Source: Corythucha ciliata
Taxonomy: Eukaryota; Arthropoda; Insecta; Hemiptera; Tingidae
Direction: 5' to 3'
NCBI GenBank assembly: GCA_038030265.1
Contig: CM075942.1
Coordinates: 15,458,029-15,522,028, forward strand
DNA: 64,000 nt
Below, piece by piece: positions 41,901 through 52,250 of this stretch. The notes under the pieces were generated by a model. The model was not told the DNA's origin and did no database searches. It was given only the letters and a program-made list of their open reading frames with translations. Each line of letters begins with the position of its first letter. The first letter of the stretch is position 1. Made by a program: the position numbers and the translations under genes.

Positions 41901-42660
41901 ACACAGCCATGCCAAGAGTGATGCCGGCACCCATTCAGGCCCCACCACCTCCGTTGCCAATTCCTTCTCTCCAACCCGCGCAGCACAAGACCATGCCGCG
42001 AATGGTACCGACATCCGTTCAGCAGCCACCACCACTTCCTCGTCCATGGCCACCGGCTGGCGTCATGCTGGCCCCACCCACCGCCCGCGCCACACCCGCG
42101 ACACCACAGCGCCACGCCATGAAACGCCCCGCACCGCCGCCGGCAGTTCTTCGCCCGTCTCGACCACCCCCACCACCGCCATCGAACACTGTGTACGTTG
42201 AAGATGAACCGCCCGTGACGGATATGAAAATCCCTTCGCTTCCACCGTCGATTTCTCTGGAGGTGATTCGCAAGGAGAAACCGAGACCTTTAACGGTTGA
42301 GAGCCTCGTTCGGGGGAACAGCGCGATTACTGTGGTAAAAACCAACGGGCAGACGAACACCGGAGAACCGCTCGTGATCCCCGTATTTGATTCTCATGAT
42401 TCTTCACTCGTCTCGAACTTACAGCGAATGGGAGTCAGGTAAATTGCAAACTTCCGCTGAAAGATGTAACATTTTTAGGCTTAATTTGACCTTTTTAGGT
42501 ATGTTATACCTGTGGCTAATCCAGGACAAATTATCCTTGGGCAAAGAGGTACATTATTATTAATCAAGTTATTTTGTTGTTATCGACAAAAACTCCTATT
42601 TTTGAAATTTCAGTCTCAGCAAACACCATGATGCCTCTTGGCAATGCTGGACGAATTTGA
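35928..42660 (+). CDS. Unrecognised proline-rich protein, 5 exons
   Basis: Exons 35928-36018, 41349-41465, 41532-42438, 42499-42548, 42614-42660; 1212 nt, 403 aa. Every junction has GT/AG ends and matching phase, which is the main support. Residues 1-70 are acidic and mixed (MDRILSYTNGFRVNGVVIDN, then DEGTDEEEFVTFDENCVIEEIVEALD). The middle (about 120-320) is strongly Pro-rich, with two related blocks, MPSLQPTQHTAMPRVMP and IPSLQPAQHKTMPRMVP, that look like an internal duplication, and basic patches (KPKPRPKKTATRK). The end is more regular: EVIRKEKPRPLTVESLVRG, then VIPVANPGQIILGQR and MMPLGNAGRI. No domain recognised. The lysine- and proline-rich make-up would suit a nuclear or scaffold protein, but that is a guess. 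The first exon could instead belong to another gene, since intron 1 is 5.3 kb. Confidence 0.6.
36690..37700. repeat. Foldback element, ~245-bp arms
   Basis: AGACCAAGAGCCAGCGACRTAAAAA, CATACTTTTCTTACCCAGC, CTGCCTCCATTTGGACGTGA, CATCAAAGATTCACTT and GACAAAGACGTT in the left arm (about 36700-36945) return inverted at about 37445-37692, with roughly 85-90% agreement by eye. A ~500-bp loop separates the arms. Non-coding, in the first intron of the Pro-rich gene. Confidence 0.75.
38140..38503. repeat. Degenerate GAATTAGCG array, left part
   Basis: Words like GCGAATTAGCGTTTTATGCAAATTTAG and, later, the complementary form (CGCACTAATTCGCTAAAA) occur at ~30-40 bp spacing. It abuts the foldback element at 38504 and resumes beyond it at about 40060. 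Confidence 0.5.
38504..39992. repeat. Foldback element, ~485-bp arms, 1.49 kb
   Basis: The left end TATACAGGGCGTAACTGAAA with GGGGCATAATTGAAATG is inverted at the right end (CATTTCAATTATGCCCCATTTTCCCGTTACATCC). The arms continue through AAAACTGCGATTTTCTC, CCTGGGAAAATTTC, TTTGGACGCCCTTTACGCTCGG, TATTCTTACTTGTTATTCAGCC, GAGCTGTCA and AAGTAGGACTTCAGGAAAAA-like sequence. The loop is ~0.5 kb without a credible gene. The end sequence resembles the CAGGGTGT-type ends of some Tc1/mariner-related MITEs (loose comparison). Confidence 0.8.
40060..40530. repeat. Degenerate GAATTAGCG array, ~30-bp period
   Basis: Unit roughly GCGAATTAGCGCTTTTTCTAATTTTAGCC. Units start near 40257, 40304, 40335, 40369, 40402, 40428, 40455, 40484 and 40515, spaced 26-47 bp, mostly about 30. 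Agreement between units is only moderate. In the first intron of the Pro-rich gene. Confidence 0.6.
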
Positions 42661-43217
42661 TTCAACGCGCGTGCTTCGTACTAGTACGCCTCGGCTTATC
42701 CCGTTTATTTTTGTGTTCCTATTATTTTTTAATTTATTTTTTTAAGTTATTTATTTATTTTTCCTGGTGTGTTTGATTAAAATTGTTCGTTCAAAGGAGT
42801 GGAGGAGGAAGGAGTATTTGTAAGTTTCTCCGCACGGGATTGCTGATGCATGCAGCAATCTGGGGTGTAGCGTCCCCACGGGTTACCACAGCTCAATGCA
42901 CCATGCACACTGACCATATTAACACACGAGCCCAGTAGTTTATGCGTCTGTGTTGTCGAATGCACTCTCCCGTAGTTTTTATGGGTCGCATTGACTCCGC
43001 ACACGCATGCGCCGAGCTTTTTGACTTCAAGCCAACACCCGGCCAATTTTTCGGCCGGTGACACGCATATAACCATCTCACGTCACCGTCACACGCTTCA
43101 CACTAAACAGCAGCCACTTAATTCACCTCGCTAGTTAAGTGCGTTCACGCGTATAAATTCGCGGAAGTGAACTTTTTAAACTGTGCGAAAAAAAAAAAGT
43201 ATTTTTCCATCGAAAAA
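42661..43217. other. Spacer between the Pro-rich gene and the orphan exon
   Basis: Contains the 3' flank of the Pro-rich gene and the probable promoter region of the exon at 43218. No other feature seen. Confidence 0.4.
43152..43157 (+). promoter_or_regulatory. Candidate TATA box
   Basis: GTATAAATTCGCG about 65 bp before the ATG at 43218, at a suitable distance for a start site near 43180 followed by a short leader. Sequence pattern only. Confidence 0.4.
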
Positions 43218-43288
43218 ATGTCGGGCGATAAAATGTTCAAAGTTTGTTCGCGAGTGGATGATGGGGACGGCTCGTCGCAACCTTATTC
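43218..43288 (+). CDS. Orphan first exon of an unknown gene
   Basis: ATG in good context (AAAAAATGTCGG), 23 codons (MSGDKMFKVCSRVDDGDGSS...), then a consensus donor TTC|GTAAGTTTT. A TATA box lies upstream. No matching phase-2 exon could be identified downstream on the plus strand before the convergent PIAS gene. It may belong to a gene whose other exons I failed to see, or be a broken gene: nested MITEs begin 180 bp later. Confidence 0.35.
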
Positions 43289-43468
43289 GTAAGTTTTTAT
43301 TTTGTTTTTTCTCCAAAATGGGAAGGGTGATGTCATCCGGGAGGGCCGCGGGCTCACCACACATTTGCCGTAGCCCGTGGGGGGATTGGGAGGTACACAA
43401 CTGGTTAATTAATGACGTCGCCCGGCGGGGTACTTTTCGCTGAGATGTCCCACCTTTATTTGCTCTTT

Positions 43469-44212
43469 AGGCCCGTATTCATAGACATTTCTTAAACTTA
43501 AATTTCCTTAATGGTGGATTTCACCACCGAGAGTTAAGGTTTGAGTTACGTTAACTCAGAATTAACTGAAAAAAGGCGTCACTATTTATGTAAACAATGG
43601 TTGCGTTGCAAAACTCGAGGCTCGTGTTTAAACGCTGAAATGTAGAATTAAGTGCTTACTGGAGTTTTGCAACGGTGATTTGTGAGTTTTCACCTCCCCG
43701 CTATCAAAGCCGGAAGGTTAGTAACTTCCTTTCCTTCATTAATATTTTATTTTTAGGCTTATTATTGCACTAAGCCAAAACCCTACAAATAAAATATGAA
43801 TCAAGTTGTATGGCTTAAAAACTAACAATATTCCTTTCCTTCATTTTGTTGTCAACCATCGTTGAACTTTTATGGTAACTTTGAAAAAAAGAGGGCAGAA
43901 AGGTTTCATCGCGATGAAAAAGGCTATCGAAACACCTCAGAACATGTTTTGTTGGATTATTAAACACTTACTCAGCGCTGAGCTAGATTAACAGTTTTGC
44001 AACGGCAAAAGACTAAGTGCTCATTAAGCGCTGAACAAGTCTGAAGTTTTGCAACGCGGCCATTGTTAGAGTTAGGTAACTCCAACCTAACTCCCGGTGG
44101 TGAAATTGGCCCTAAGAGTACGTCTAAACTGATGATTTTTTCCCAACAATAACTGATTTGATTTTTACTTTGGAGAATTTTAACTTAAGTAGCGACAATG
44201 AATACGGGCCTT
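43469..44212. mobile_element. MITE with GGCCCGTATTCAT ends, containing a second element
   Basis: Ends AGGCCCGTATTCATAG (43469) and AATGAATACGGGCCTT (to 44212) are inverted. Inside, CCTTAATGGTGGATTTCACC at about 43507 is inverted at about 44064-44118 (GGTGGTGAAATTGGCCCTAAG), so a second TIR element is nested in the first. Confidence 0.65.
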
Positions 44213-44692
44213 AATGGTCAATTTCACCACCGGGAGTTAGGCTGGAGTTACCAAACTCCAACATTGTTTAAGCCGGCTCCACACATGCGGTGTTTGCCAA
44301 ATAACGAGCAAAATAATTATAAATTTCTAGCAAAGTCATTTCCATATGACTTTGATTCCTAGCACTGCCTAGAAACCGACCAACTGAAGATTGAAAAATA
44401 TTCTGCTCGTTATTTGGCAACATGGAGGTAGGAACAAGTGGAGGGAGTGAAACGCATTTTTCGTGAAGCCGGTCGCCATTACTAAAGGTTCTCTACCCGT
44501 GTGTAATGGCGGAAAAACCGGCTTCACATGTTTCTATGTTAAAAAAGCCTTTCTCTCTCTCTCCACTTGTTCCTACCTCCATGTTTGGCAAATACCGCAT
44601 GTGTGGAGCCGGCTTTACATGAATTATGACGCTTTTTTTTGTTAATTCTGAGTTAACGTAACTCAACTCTCGGTGGTGAAATGCACCATAAG
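44210..44692. mobile_element. Second copy of the TTAATGGTnnATTTCACC element with an insert
   Basis: TTAATGGTCAATTTCACCAC at 44211 is inverted at GTGGTGAAATGCACCATAAG (to 44692). Within it, 44271-44618 is a further palindromic element with 31-bp ends AGCCGGCTCCACACATGCGG..., whose interior again folds (CTCGTTATTTGGCAA, GGAGGTAGGAACAAGTGGAG, CCGGTYGCCATTAC and their complements). Confidence 0.65.
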
Positions 44693-44998
44693 TCTACAGG
44701 CCGCGATCTGACGAAGCTTTCTCAGTCAACAGTCCGATCAGTCAGTCCCCTGCCGGGCTGATCGATGATATGCGAGACGAAGTTTTTGGATGATAGGGTA
44801 TTGAGTATTGAGAAGAAAGTGGTTGTTTTAAAGCTTTTTCGGTAGGCGACATAAAAAAAAACGCAGGGGATGCGGCATCCCGTCTATCATTCACAAAATG
44901 TACACAAATGTATTATAATAGGAATAATTAAATGTTCGCTAAACAAAGATGACTTAACTATACTTGCGTTAAAAACTTCGTTCAATCAAGAGAAATTA

Positions 44999-47900
44999 TT
45001 AAATCCTATATAAACTCATGTAATCCGCCAAAGGGATATTGGGGTCCATGGTTCGGGGCGCACCGTAACTAAGCGGGTGTGAAATCAGTTCGTTAAGGTG
45101 AGAGTTGACCGGCATTACGGCCGGTGGAACAGACGGCGGCCTCGTTGTTACAACAGGCACGAGAACCGGCGGTGCGGCCAGATCGGGCAACGCCTGCTCG
45201 GGGAGGCTAGGCGGGGGTGTACAGAGTAGTGACGACTCGGAGCCTCCTAGAGCAGGCGGAGGAAGGTCGAGCGGAGCGAGGTCGTCGGCTGTGAGAGGCG
45301 GTGGTGATGGCGAGTCGAGGTTGATTATGACGGGGGGTGGTGGTGATATCGGTTTTGGTTGCGCGTCTGTACTGTCTAGGTTAAATGGGCCCATTTATGA
45401 AATTTGAAAAAACGTTGAACCCATTTTTAATACCTTTTTGGACGGGGTGCTCCTGGGCGGCAGCCCCTGACTCAACCGCCGCTGGCGTCGGTGTATCCGA
45501 CGTTCCGGATTTTGGACTCGTTTGTCCAGTAGCCCCAGCAGTACTTTTAACCGCCGTGGTCGACGACCCTCCCTCGTCCTCTTCATCCGTTGAAGTCAGA
45601 TCGATCATAACTTCGCTCTTACTCGACGAATTGTTTCCTCCGTCACCGTTCGACTTTCCACTTCCAGCGTTAGCCCCGGCATCTTCGGCGGGTTTTCCCC
45701 CATTTTTCGCATCTGGCAAACTGATCACGCTCTCATCTACGTAAATACAAACACCATCAAACATACCGATCGTTTTTCGTTAGTAAACAAGAAAACATAC
45801 CGTTATCATCTAGGTCTATCGCTTGAACGTCAGACTTGGAATTCTGTAACACAAAATACCAGGTTATTTGCCTTGGCCGCTACAGGCTAATAAGTGTCCA
45901 TAGTAAAGTACTTTACCGTATCAATACTCGACTCTTTTTTGGCAACGTGTGAGGACCACGATCCATCTTGATGAAGTTGTACCTCTACGGAGTCCGAGGG
46001 TAATTTAGGCGAAGACAGCACTTCTTGGAAATAACTTTGGGATGGTAGAAGCATGGAGGGGAATTCAAGTTAAAACCTCCATTGGAAGGAATCACTGAGA
46101 AAAGAATCGCTTACCCGTCGATTACTAAGTTGTCAAAAAGAGCAGGTTTATCACAGACAGGACAGGCCCACGTGGGTTTCTTTTCATTCATTTGCAGGAA
46201 TGTACAGGCGTCGAAACACTGTAGATGTGTACAAGTAGTAGGCCGACAGGGAACAGTCATTTTCATTTTACTAAGCGGGCACTGAAGAGAGACACGAAGT
46301 GACGTCGTAGCAATCTCCGAGTCGTCATCTTCTGTCAGTTTATCTTTAACTAAAGAAGAAACAAAATTAACAAGCACATCTAAAACAGAGAATCCCGCAG
46401 AAACTCAACTCAATTTCCTAGTAATGTCCGGGTGACGAATTCCTTTGGCGTTCAATTTGTCCAAAAGTTCGTTAGTGGTTAATTTCCGTACGAGAAAAAT
46501 AGCCACGCAGAAGTTGGTGTTCCGCGTGTAATCAGGCGTCCAGGACACGACAACTTGATTCGCGAGAAACGGACATATTTTTATGTACTGAGATATGTTG
46601 ACAGGGCGAGGTGGCCTTTTAGGTTCCGCCGCCGCTTGAGGCTTCGATATCGGACCCTAAATATGAAGCAATTTATTTAAAAAAAACAGTTTGAACAAAA
46701 ATGAAGGGGTGTACTTACAGGCAAATTGCACACTTTGCCGTTGACTTTCACCGCCAGACCCGGGGGGAAACTGTCCTCTTGTTCGCAGGACGTTTCACAC
46801 ACGCAAAACCTCATAAGCACCTAAATTTTGTACGATTAGAGTACATAGAGCAAACTATTTACCAAGTTATACACTACCTGAACGGTGTATTCGTTTTTCG
46901 TAGGCGTAGTCGTACGGTGTTCACCCACCGCAGTAGCTTGAGGACTTGTCAGGTAAAAATAGAAACTCGCCATCTGTTCCCTAGCCGCCGGTGTGTTAGC
47001 TGTAACTGAACGCCGTTAGTTTCAACATTTTTTTAAAAATATTAAGTGGTTCAACACTGTAAAAATAGGTCGTACTTAACGACGAAGGTTTAAGAAGTTC
47101 ACCCATCGTTTCAAAAAATGGAAGACGTTTCAGTGTGACGTCAGGATGACTCGGGTAGGATGTCGGTTGGTGCGTGGGGATTTGAGGCGGTATTTGCGTC
47201 CCACCAGGCCCACAGTAGCTGTACATGGGCGAATAGAGGCCCGTCCTTGACTGGAAAAATCAAGGGTGCAAAACGGAAATGTACAACCAAATTCTACAGT
47301 GAAAATGCGGTGGGAGGGGGTAGATTTACCGTCAAGGGCAGGAATCCTGGAAGCTGAGTAGGATTTGGAGCTTGCCCACCACCGCCTCCGCCACCGGGTA
47401 GCGGTCGGGACATGGGTACCGACATAAGAGACGATGAATGGGTAGGGTGCGGGGGCAAATCTAGTGGATTCGCAGGCACCACCGAAGTTCCCTGCCTGAA
47501 ACCAAAAATTATTATTAGTTAGCTTAATTCGCGTCTAAAAAACAACAAACTCAGATTGGACCAGACTCTGGAAGAACCGCGGACAACGCTATTTACAAAA
47601 GTATAAATTCCTCAAAGTCTGGTCCTGCAAAGCATTTAGGTAGAGGAACTAACGCCTCTACGTCGCATTTCATACAAATAACTTTTCTTTTTTTTACTCA
47701 ACTGTATCGATTTATACAACTCCCGAATTTTACTCGCAATCTGAGGTTTACTTTGTACACTCTTCGAATGTAAAATTTCCATGGCTTTAGCCTGGAGTTC
47801 GGTCTTCCTTCCCGACTTGTTTTGACCGGCGTAGCCGAGCAACATTTGCAGCTCAGACACGCGAAACGTCATGAGCATGTTCTGTAAATAAAAAAATGCA

Positions 47901-50900
47901 CACATTGCATATGGGGGGGGGGGATAGAGGAAAATAACGAAGTTTCGCGAATGAGCAGCATGTGATGTCACTGTCCTTGGCTAGTAGTTTCAGAAACGCT
48001 AAAAAAAAATGATGTTTTCGTGTACAAAAAGGGGAGCTGTGCGTCAGGCTTTAGGTAAGGCTAAGTCTCACGCAGCGTTATTCCATAAAATTAAATGCAC
48101 ACCACGCGTGCAATGATGAAGTAACATAAAAATCGCTGGAAACATTTTTTTTTTTTCGAAAGAAAATGATCAAATATGACCTTTGAATTGAATGTTAGTG
48201 CGTAAATGATCGATTTTGATTCATTGCGAAATAATAAAACTTGTCAATTTGTTTTGCTACCTTAAACGGCCGTTATGTGACTCGTGACGCAGTTAAGGGA
48301 TTGTGATCCCCCTCAACCCTCCGTATCATGACTGTTATCATGTCCTGCCCCTTCTTGTCCCTCCCATTTCTCTTAAGTCCTTTTGTTTGATTTGTGGGAA
48401 GCTATTGTGATGGTTATGCGAATGCTGTTATTACGTCATCAGTCTATCTAGCCTATCTAAAATGGTCCGCAGTTTCAAAAATTGATAAAAAAAATATAGG
48501 GCCTGATTTTATTTGAACGGATCGTGTTTTCATGAGTTTTGGTAACCAAGCTATCACGACGGCATGATTTTGGAAGAAAATGGGTTACTTCTTCATTAAC
48601 CGTGTTTCTCACTCAGGGAAAACCCCACATCCTTCTGGACCCATTCCCCCCCCCCCCACAGGGGCAGAAAAAAAAGAAATTGGGTAGGTTGAGGGTAGTT
48701 TTCCATGAATTACAGTTTATGTGACTAGGGAATGTAATGAATTTCAGTGATGCACCCATTGAACGTATTTTTAGGACTACGTGTTCCATTTGTCTCTCTA
48801 TATGGCCTCTATATGTGGGGTTAGACACCACCCCCACCCCACAAACACACAATAATAGCCGGGTTAGGGGGTTTACCAGTTAAGCGCAAGGAGGGAGACA
48901 AGTCCTTGATCTAATGTACCATTTGAACGTCGTTCCATTTCTGACAATAGGCCAGTTGAGCGCACGTGACCTCTGAATAAATTGATTAATTCAGCGCTAC
49001 AGCGTCAAGCCCTTTATTTTGTATTGATTCCAAATTGATTTCGAGTTTTCATCATAAGTTTACGTTTTGAGGTCCCTCGATTGATCTGTCTGAAGCTCAG
49101 GGCCGTTGATCGCCATCCACGTACGGTTTAGAGCGACGCATCTAGGATATCTAGACTAGACTGCACGTGAGTAGGCAACGACAGGCTAAAACCACGCACA
49201 TGCTAACCATCAGAAGAACCCCAGTGTTAATTCGCGGTCCTGGCCTGACAAACAATCCCATTCGTGTATGGCTAGATATTAACTGAGTTATACCTACAGT
49301 TCTCAGGTAATGTGTCGTTAATTTGTACATACATTAGTAAGGAACGCATAATTTTTTCTCTACTAAAAGTAATTTGGAGCATAATAGGCTGCCGAAGCTG
49401 TGCTGGTCGACGGAAAGCTTGAATATTTTCCTTCAACTTTTTCCCCAGTTGTTTACCCTCAAGTGTGTGCTCAAATGGAGCATACAGATATACGTATTTC
49501 GAATTGACCTGGTATATACATATTTCGAAGTGCTCAAACTGTCAGAAATATTTCGAGGGGCTCAATTGGTACATTTTCCAGGAGATTTGCGATCAACTGG
49601 TCGACAGCGCCGGATTTGCCCCTCCCGGGACGATTTCTCATTGCGCCCGTGACACGGCCCCGATTTAGTGGCGAAGCCAGATCATCAGACGCCTTCTGCT
49701 AAAAATCATTGGCACTATGTACTCCTAAAAAAAATAAATGATGGCTAGAGCTTTCAGGGACGAAGTACGAAGGGGTGTTATACGAAATATCACGGGCGGT
49801 ATCCTCGTGACAACCATTTAAATTGTGATAGAATAACGCCGTGTTTTAGTGTGATAGGTATCACCCCTTCGTACTTGCCCCCCTGTGCACTAGGCGGCTA
49901 AAATTTTGTGTATTAATTAGGAGCAGTTGCCATGGCACCAGCCAATAAAATTCAAGTTGATTACATTTAATTGGCTGGACCTATGGCAACTCTGTTCCGA
50001 ACTCCTTGCTGGAACAGACGTAATAATCTGTGGAATTCTATAAAGAGAGGCTGTAAGAATTCCTGGATTTCGCCTGTTTAGTCAATAATCACAATTCGTT
50101 CTACTTTGAGCATTAGTTACTGACAAGCCTCGCGGGAGGTGGCAACCTCTTTCCGCTCAACTGAATCATACATACGCGTTTGAAGGAAAGTATTGAACTG
50201 AAAAATGAACTGAGTTGAATTATTAGTATAAGCAAGAACAAGACATTTTGACAGGACGCAACAAACATAGACAAATGCTAGTTTTCAGGTTATGCGAACA
50301 AGGTCATCACCGTGTAGTTTAGCTCTTTTAATCCACACAAATTCTATAGTTAAAACTAATTTCATATTTTTCTAGTCTAACACGGTAAACTCTTGAAATA
50401 TAAACGAAGCTTGGTCTATTTACCCTGGCAATACATATCGCCGTCGACCTCCACTCGTAGCCTCCGTCCGTCCGGGCCATTTGTTGGTGTTGGGGATTGT
50501 TTTCGAGTACATTTAAAAAAACACTAAGCACCGCAAGTCGAACAGTAGAAAAAAACGTGTAAAAGAAGAGTAACACTAACTAAAACCGTCCACGGATGTA
50601 TTATATGAACTAATTAAAGCCGATAAAATGAGAGAAATAAAAAATTGAACACAACAAGAAGAGCTCCATTGTTCAACTCAACAGAAGGTTACACACAAGC
50701 ACGAAGGGTTATGAAGGCACTAATCAGTAATCACGGTTTAGCCTAACCCATTTGTTAATAATCAACAAAATTGTTTTGTAATTTCAATGAAATTTCAAAT
50801 TATTTTTCTGATAAAAATCCAACAATTTTTTTAGAATTTTGTTCAATCCATGGATTGGAAAAAAAAATCTTCTTAAATGAGCATAAGTTGCCCTAATCGT

Positions 50901-51299
50901 GGTAATCATACCTCAAATAGAGCTGTGAATGAAATGAAACTTAAAATTAGGTCTTGTTCGCCAATACGATTGTTGCACGTCTTCCAAATACAGATTCCAA
51001 GGGACTTCTTTACCCTCTGACTTTAAATCTCGCTTCGTTAATGCAAGGAAACTTGGGGTTTTTAGCTATTGAATCTCAGTGATCTAGGTAAATCGATGTG
51101 TAAACCTTGGCATTTTCGCTATTCTAGGGTGTTTGAGCCCTAAACAATTCTTCAATCAAGGAAAGTGACCACATTTGACCCATTCGGAAACTTGGTTCGA
51201 ACATGAATAACAGGCGTTTCTATTTTTAGCAGTCGCCCAAACACTTACCTTAAGTTCTTCAAGTTCCGCGTCGTACTTATTATTCCTTCGTCGAGACAT
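44999..51299 (-). CDS. PIAS: PIAS family E3 SUMO-protein ligase, 12 exons
   Basis: Exons: 51299-51249, 47881-47703, 47495-47330, 47250-47076, 46999-46878, 46820-46719, 46656-46410, 46349-46115, 46034-45917, 45843-45801, 45736-45434, 45375-44999; 2118 nt, 705 aa. SAP domain about 18-60 ([21 protein letters not shown]). PINIT domain about 160-345 ([41 protein letters not shown]). SP-RING about 382-416: [14 protein letters not shown] and [11 protein letters not shown] supply the zinc ligands (Cys 387, His 389, Cys 410, Cys 413). A SUMO-interacting motif [13 protein letters not shown] follows, then a Pro-rich tail. PIAS proteins transfer SUMO from UBC9 to transcription factors and chromatin proteins in the nucleus. 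Exon 1 was placed 3.4 kb upstream because [17 protein letters not shown] joins in phase and resembles the PIAS start (AELKxMVMSxRVSEL). Two other phase-compatible first exons exist (see 50424 and 51335). Confidence 0.95.
47883..49762. other. First part of PIAS intron 1
   Basis: No exon or repeat recognised apart from homopolymer tracts (C13 near 48645). Small open frames here have no domain. Confidence 0.4.
49763..49876. mobile_element. MITE, 114 bp, AAGTACGAAGGGGTG ends
   Basis: AAGTACGAAGGGGTG at 49763 is perfectly inverted at 49862-49876. A partial inverted-orientation copy lies at 53490-53574. In PIAS intron 1. Confidence 0.7.
49918..49999. repeat. Short hairpin palindrome
   Basis: GGAGCAGTTGCCATGGCACCAGCCAAT is inverted, with small differences, in ATTGGCTGGACCTATGGCAACTCTGTTCC. 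Arms of about 28 bp around an AT-rich loop. Probably a tiny MITE or decayed element. Confidence 0.55.
50424..50523 (-). CDS. Candidate alternative first exon of PIAS
   Basis: Minus-strand segment with acceptor GGTGCTTAG at 50524 and donor GCCAGG|GTAAAT after 50424. The ATG at 50480 opens 19 codons ([19 protein letters not shown]) that end in phase 0 and would read straight into PIAS exon 2 ([11 protein letters not shown]). At 100 nt the exon would shift frame if included after exon 1, so an alternative start fits better. No homology; could be chance. Confidence 0.25.
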
Positions 51300-51334
51300 T
51301 TTTTTTGTTCGAGGGTTTCCTTTCAATAACTTAC

Positions 51335-51489
51335 AATTTCCAAACAATGCAGCATTCTACGAAATAATTCTTCTCTTTCCAAGAACTGGCGGGTGGCGGG
51401 TATCACCTTCGCCTGCGGTACCAGCCTGGGCTCGCCGTCGGACACATTTTCCGAAGTCAAACACTTTTTACCGGACGGAGGGGCCTCCG
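51335..51489 (-). CDS. Candidate exon upstream of PIAS exon 1
   Basis: Begins after an excellent acceptor (CTATTTATTTTAG, 51490) and ends at a good donor (GAAATT|GTAAGTT, after 51335). The open frame reads EAPPSGKKCLTSENVSDGEP ... QFLEREELFRRMLHCLEI and ends in phase 0, which is compatible with PIAS exon 2. It could be a 5' exon of an alternative PIAS transcript (internal ATG at MLHCLEI) or of another gene. No family recognised. Confidence 0.35.
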
Positions 51490-51608
51490 CTAAAATAAAT
51501 AGATAATCGCGTCTACCGGCTTCAGGGAGAAAAGCCGGGTTTCTACGGTCGGTGCCACTGGACCCGCGCGACAATATTACTCTCCCCTTTAGGGCATTGT
51601 TTTAAACA

Positions 51609-51716
51609 ATGCCTCGATCCAATTTACGATGGGGACCGCTTAGCTTCAACACAGACGAGGGTTCAAAATATCAAATTTTCGGTTCTTTCTGTGTTAACGC
51701 CGACGGACGATGTTCA
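51609..51716 (+). CDS. Candidate first exon of an unknown plus-strand gene
   Basis: ATG at 51609 followed by 36 codons (MPRSNLRWGPLSFNTDEGSK ... CVNADGRCS), then a donor TTCA|GTGAGTAC. It lies 310 bp from the PIAS start in divergent orientation and next to a near-palindrome (GGCATTGTTTTAAACAATGCC). No downstream exon was recognised; the next 540 bp have no frame that joins well. Confidence 0.35.
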
Positions 51717-52250
51717 GTGAGTACAATAAAAAAACCTCTTATAATTTAACGCTCACTAAAAGAAGCTAAGAGAGACACCCGTGTGTTAAGTGGCTTGTGG
51801 CAAGTTTCCGCGTTCCTTCGTTAAATAACACTGGGGGGCGCAGAAGTGCTGATGCGCGTGTGGGCAAACATTTTGGAGGGAATCGAGTATATTGGTAGGT
51901 GGACAAATCACATTTTGGGCTAATTTATTCTTATTTTTTGCCAGACTCCATAGAAATAAATATTCATTAACGAAATAGTTCCCTTTCCCCCCTTATTTTA
52001 TTCAGAGAGGGCAGCGAATAAACCGTCACAAATTTACAGCCTATGGAACAGTTTGAGCACGAATTTTGGGTCCAGAAGTAGGTCCCATGTTGCAAGATGG
52101 AGCCTCCATCCCAACTCCGCAATTCCGCATCAACACTCTACCGCGACCCTTCCCGTGGTCAAGCATCCTCTCAGTCCACATGGGCAGTGTCCTCCAAATT
52201 TGAGTGAAGTTGTGCAAAAACTTAAATGTACGTATGTAATTTTTCGTATT
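51717..52250. other. Spacer, nothing firm seen
   Basis: A 67-codon open frame at 52053-52256 shows no domain and abuts the foldback element; not called. Confidence 0.4.

Noticed and set aside
41735..42360. Gly/Arg/Trp-rich minus-strand frames
   Set aside because: Antisense shadow of the proline-rich exon; Gly-rich frames are expected opposite Pro codons.
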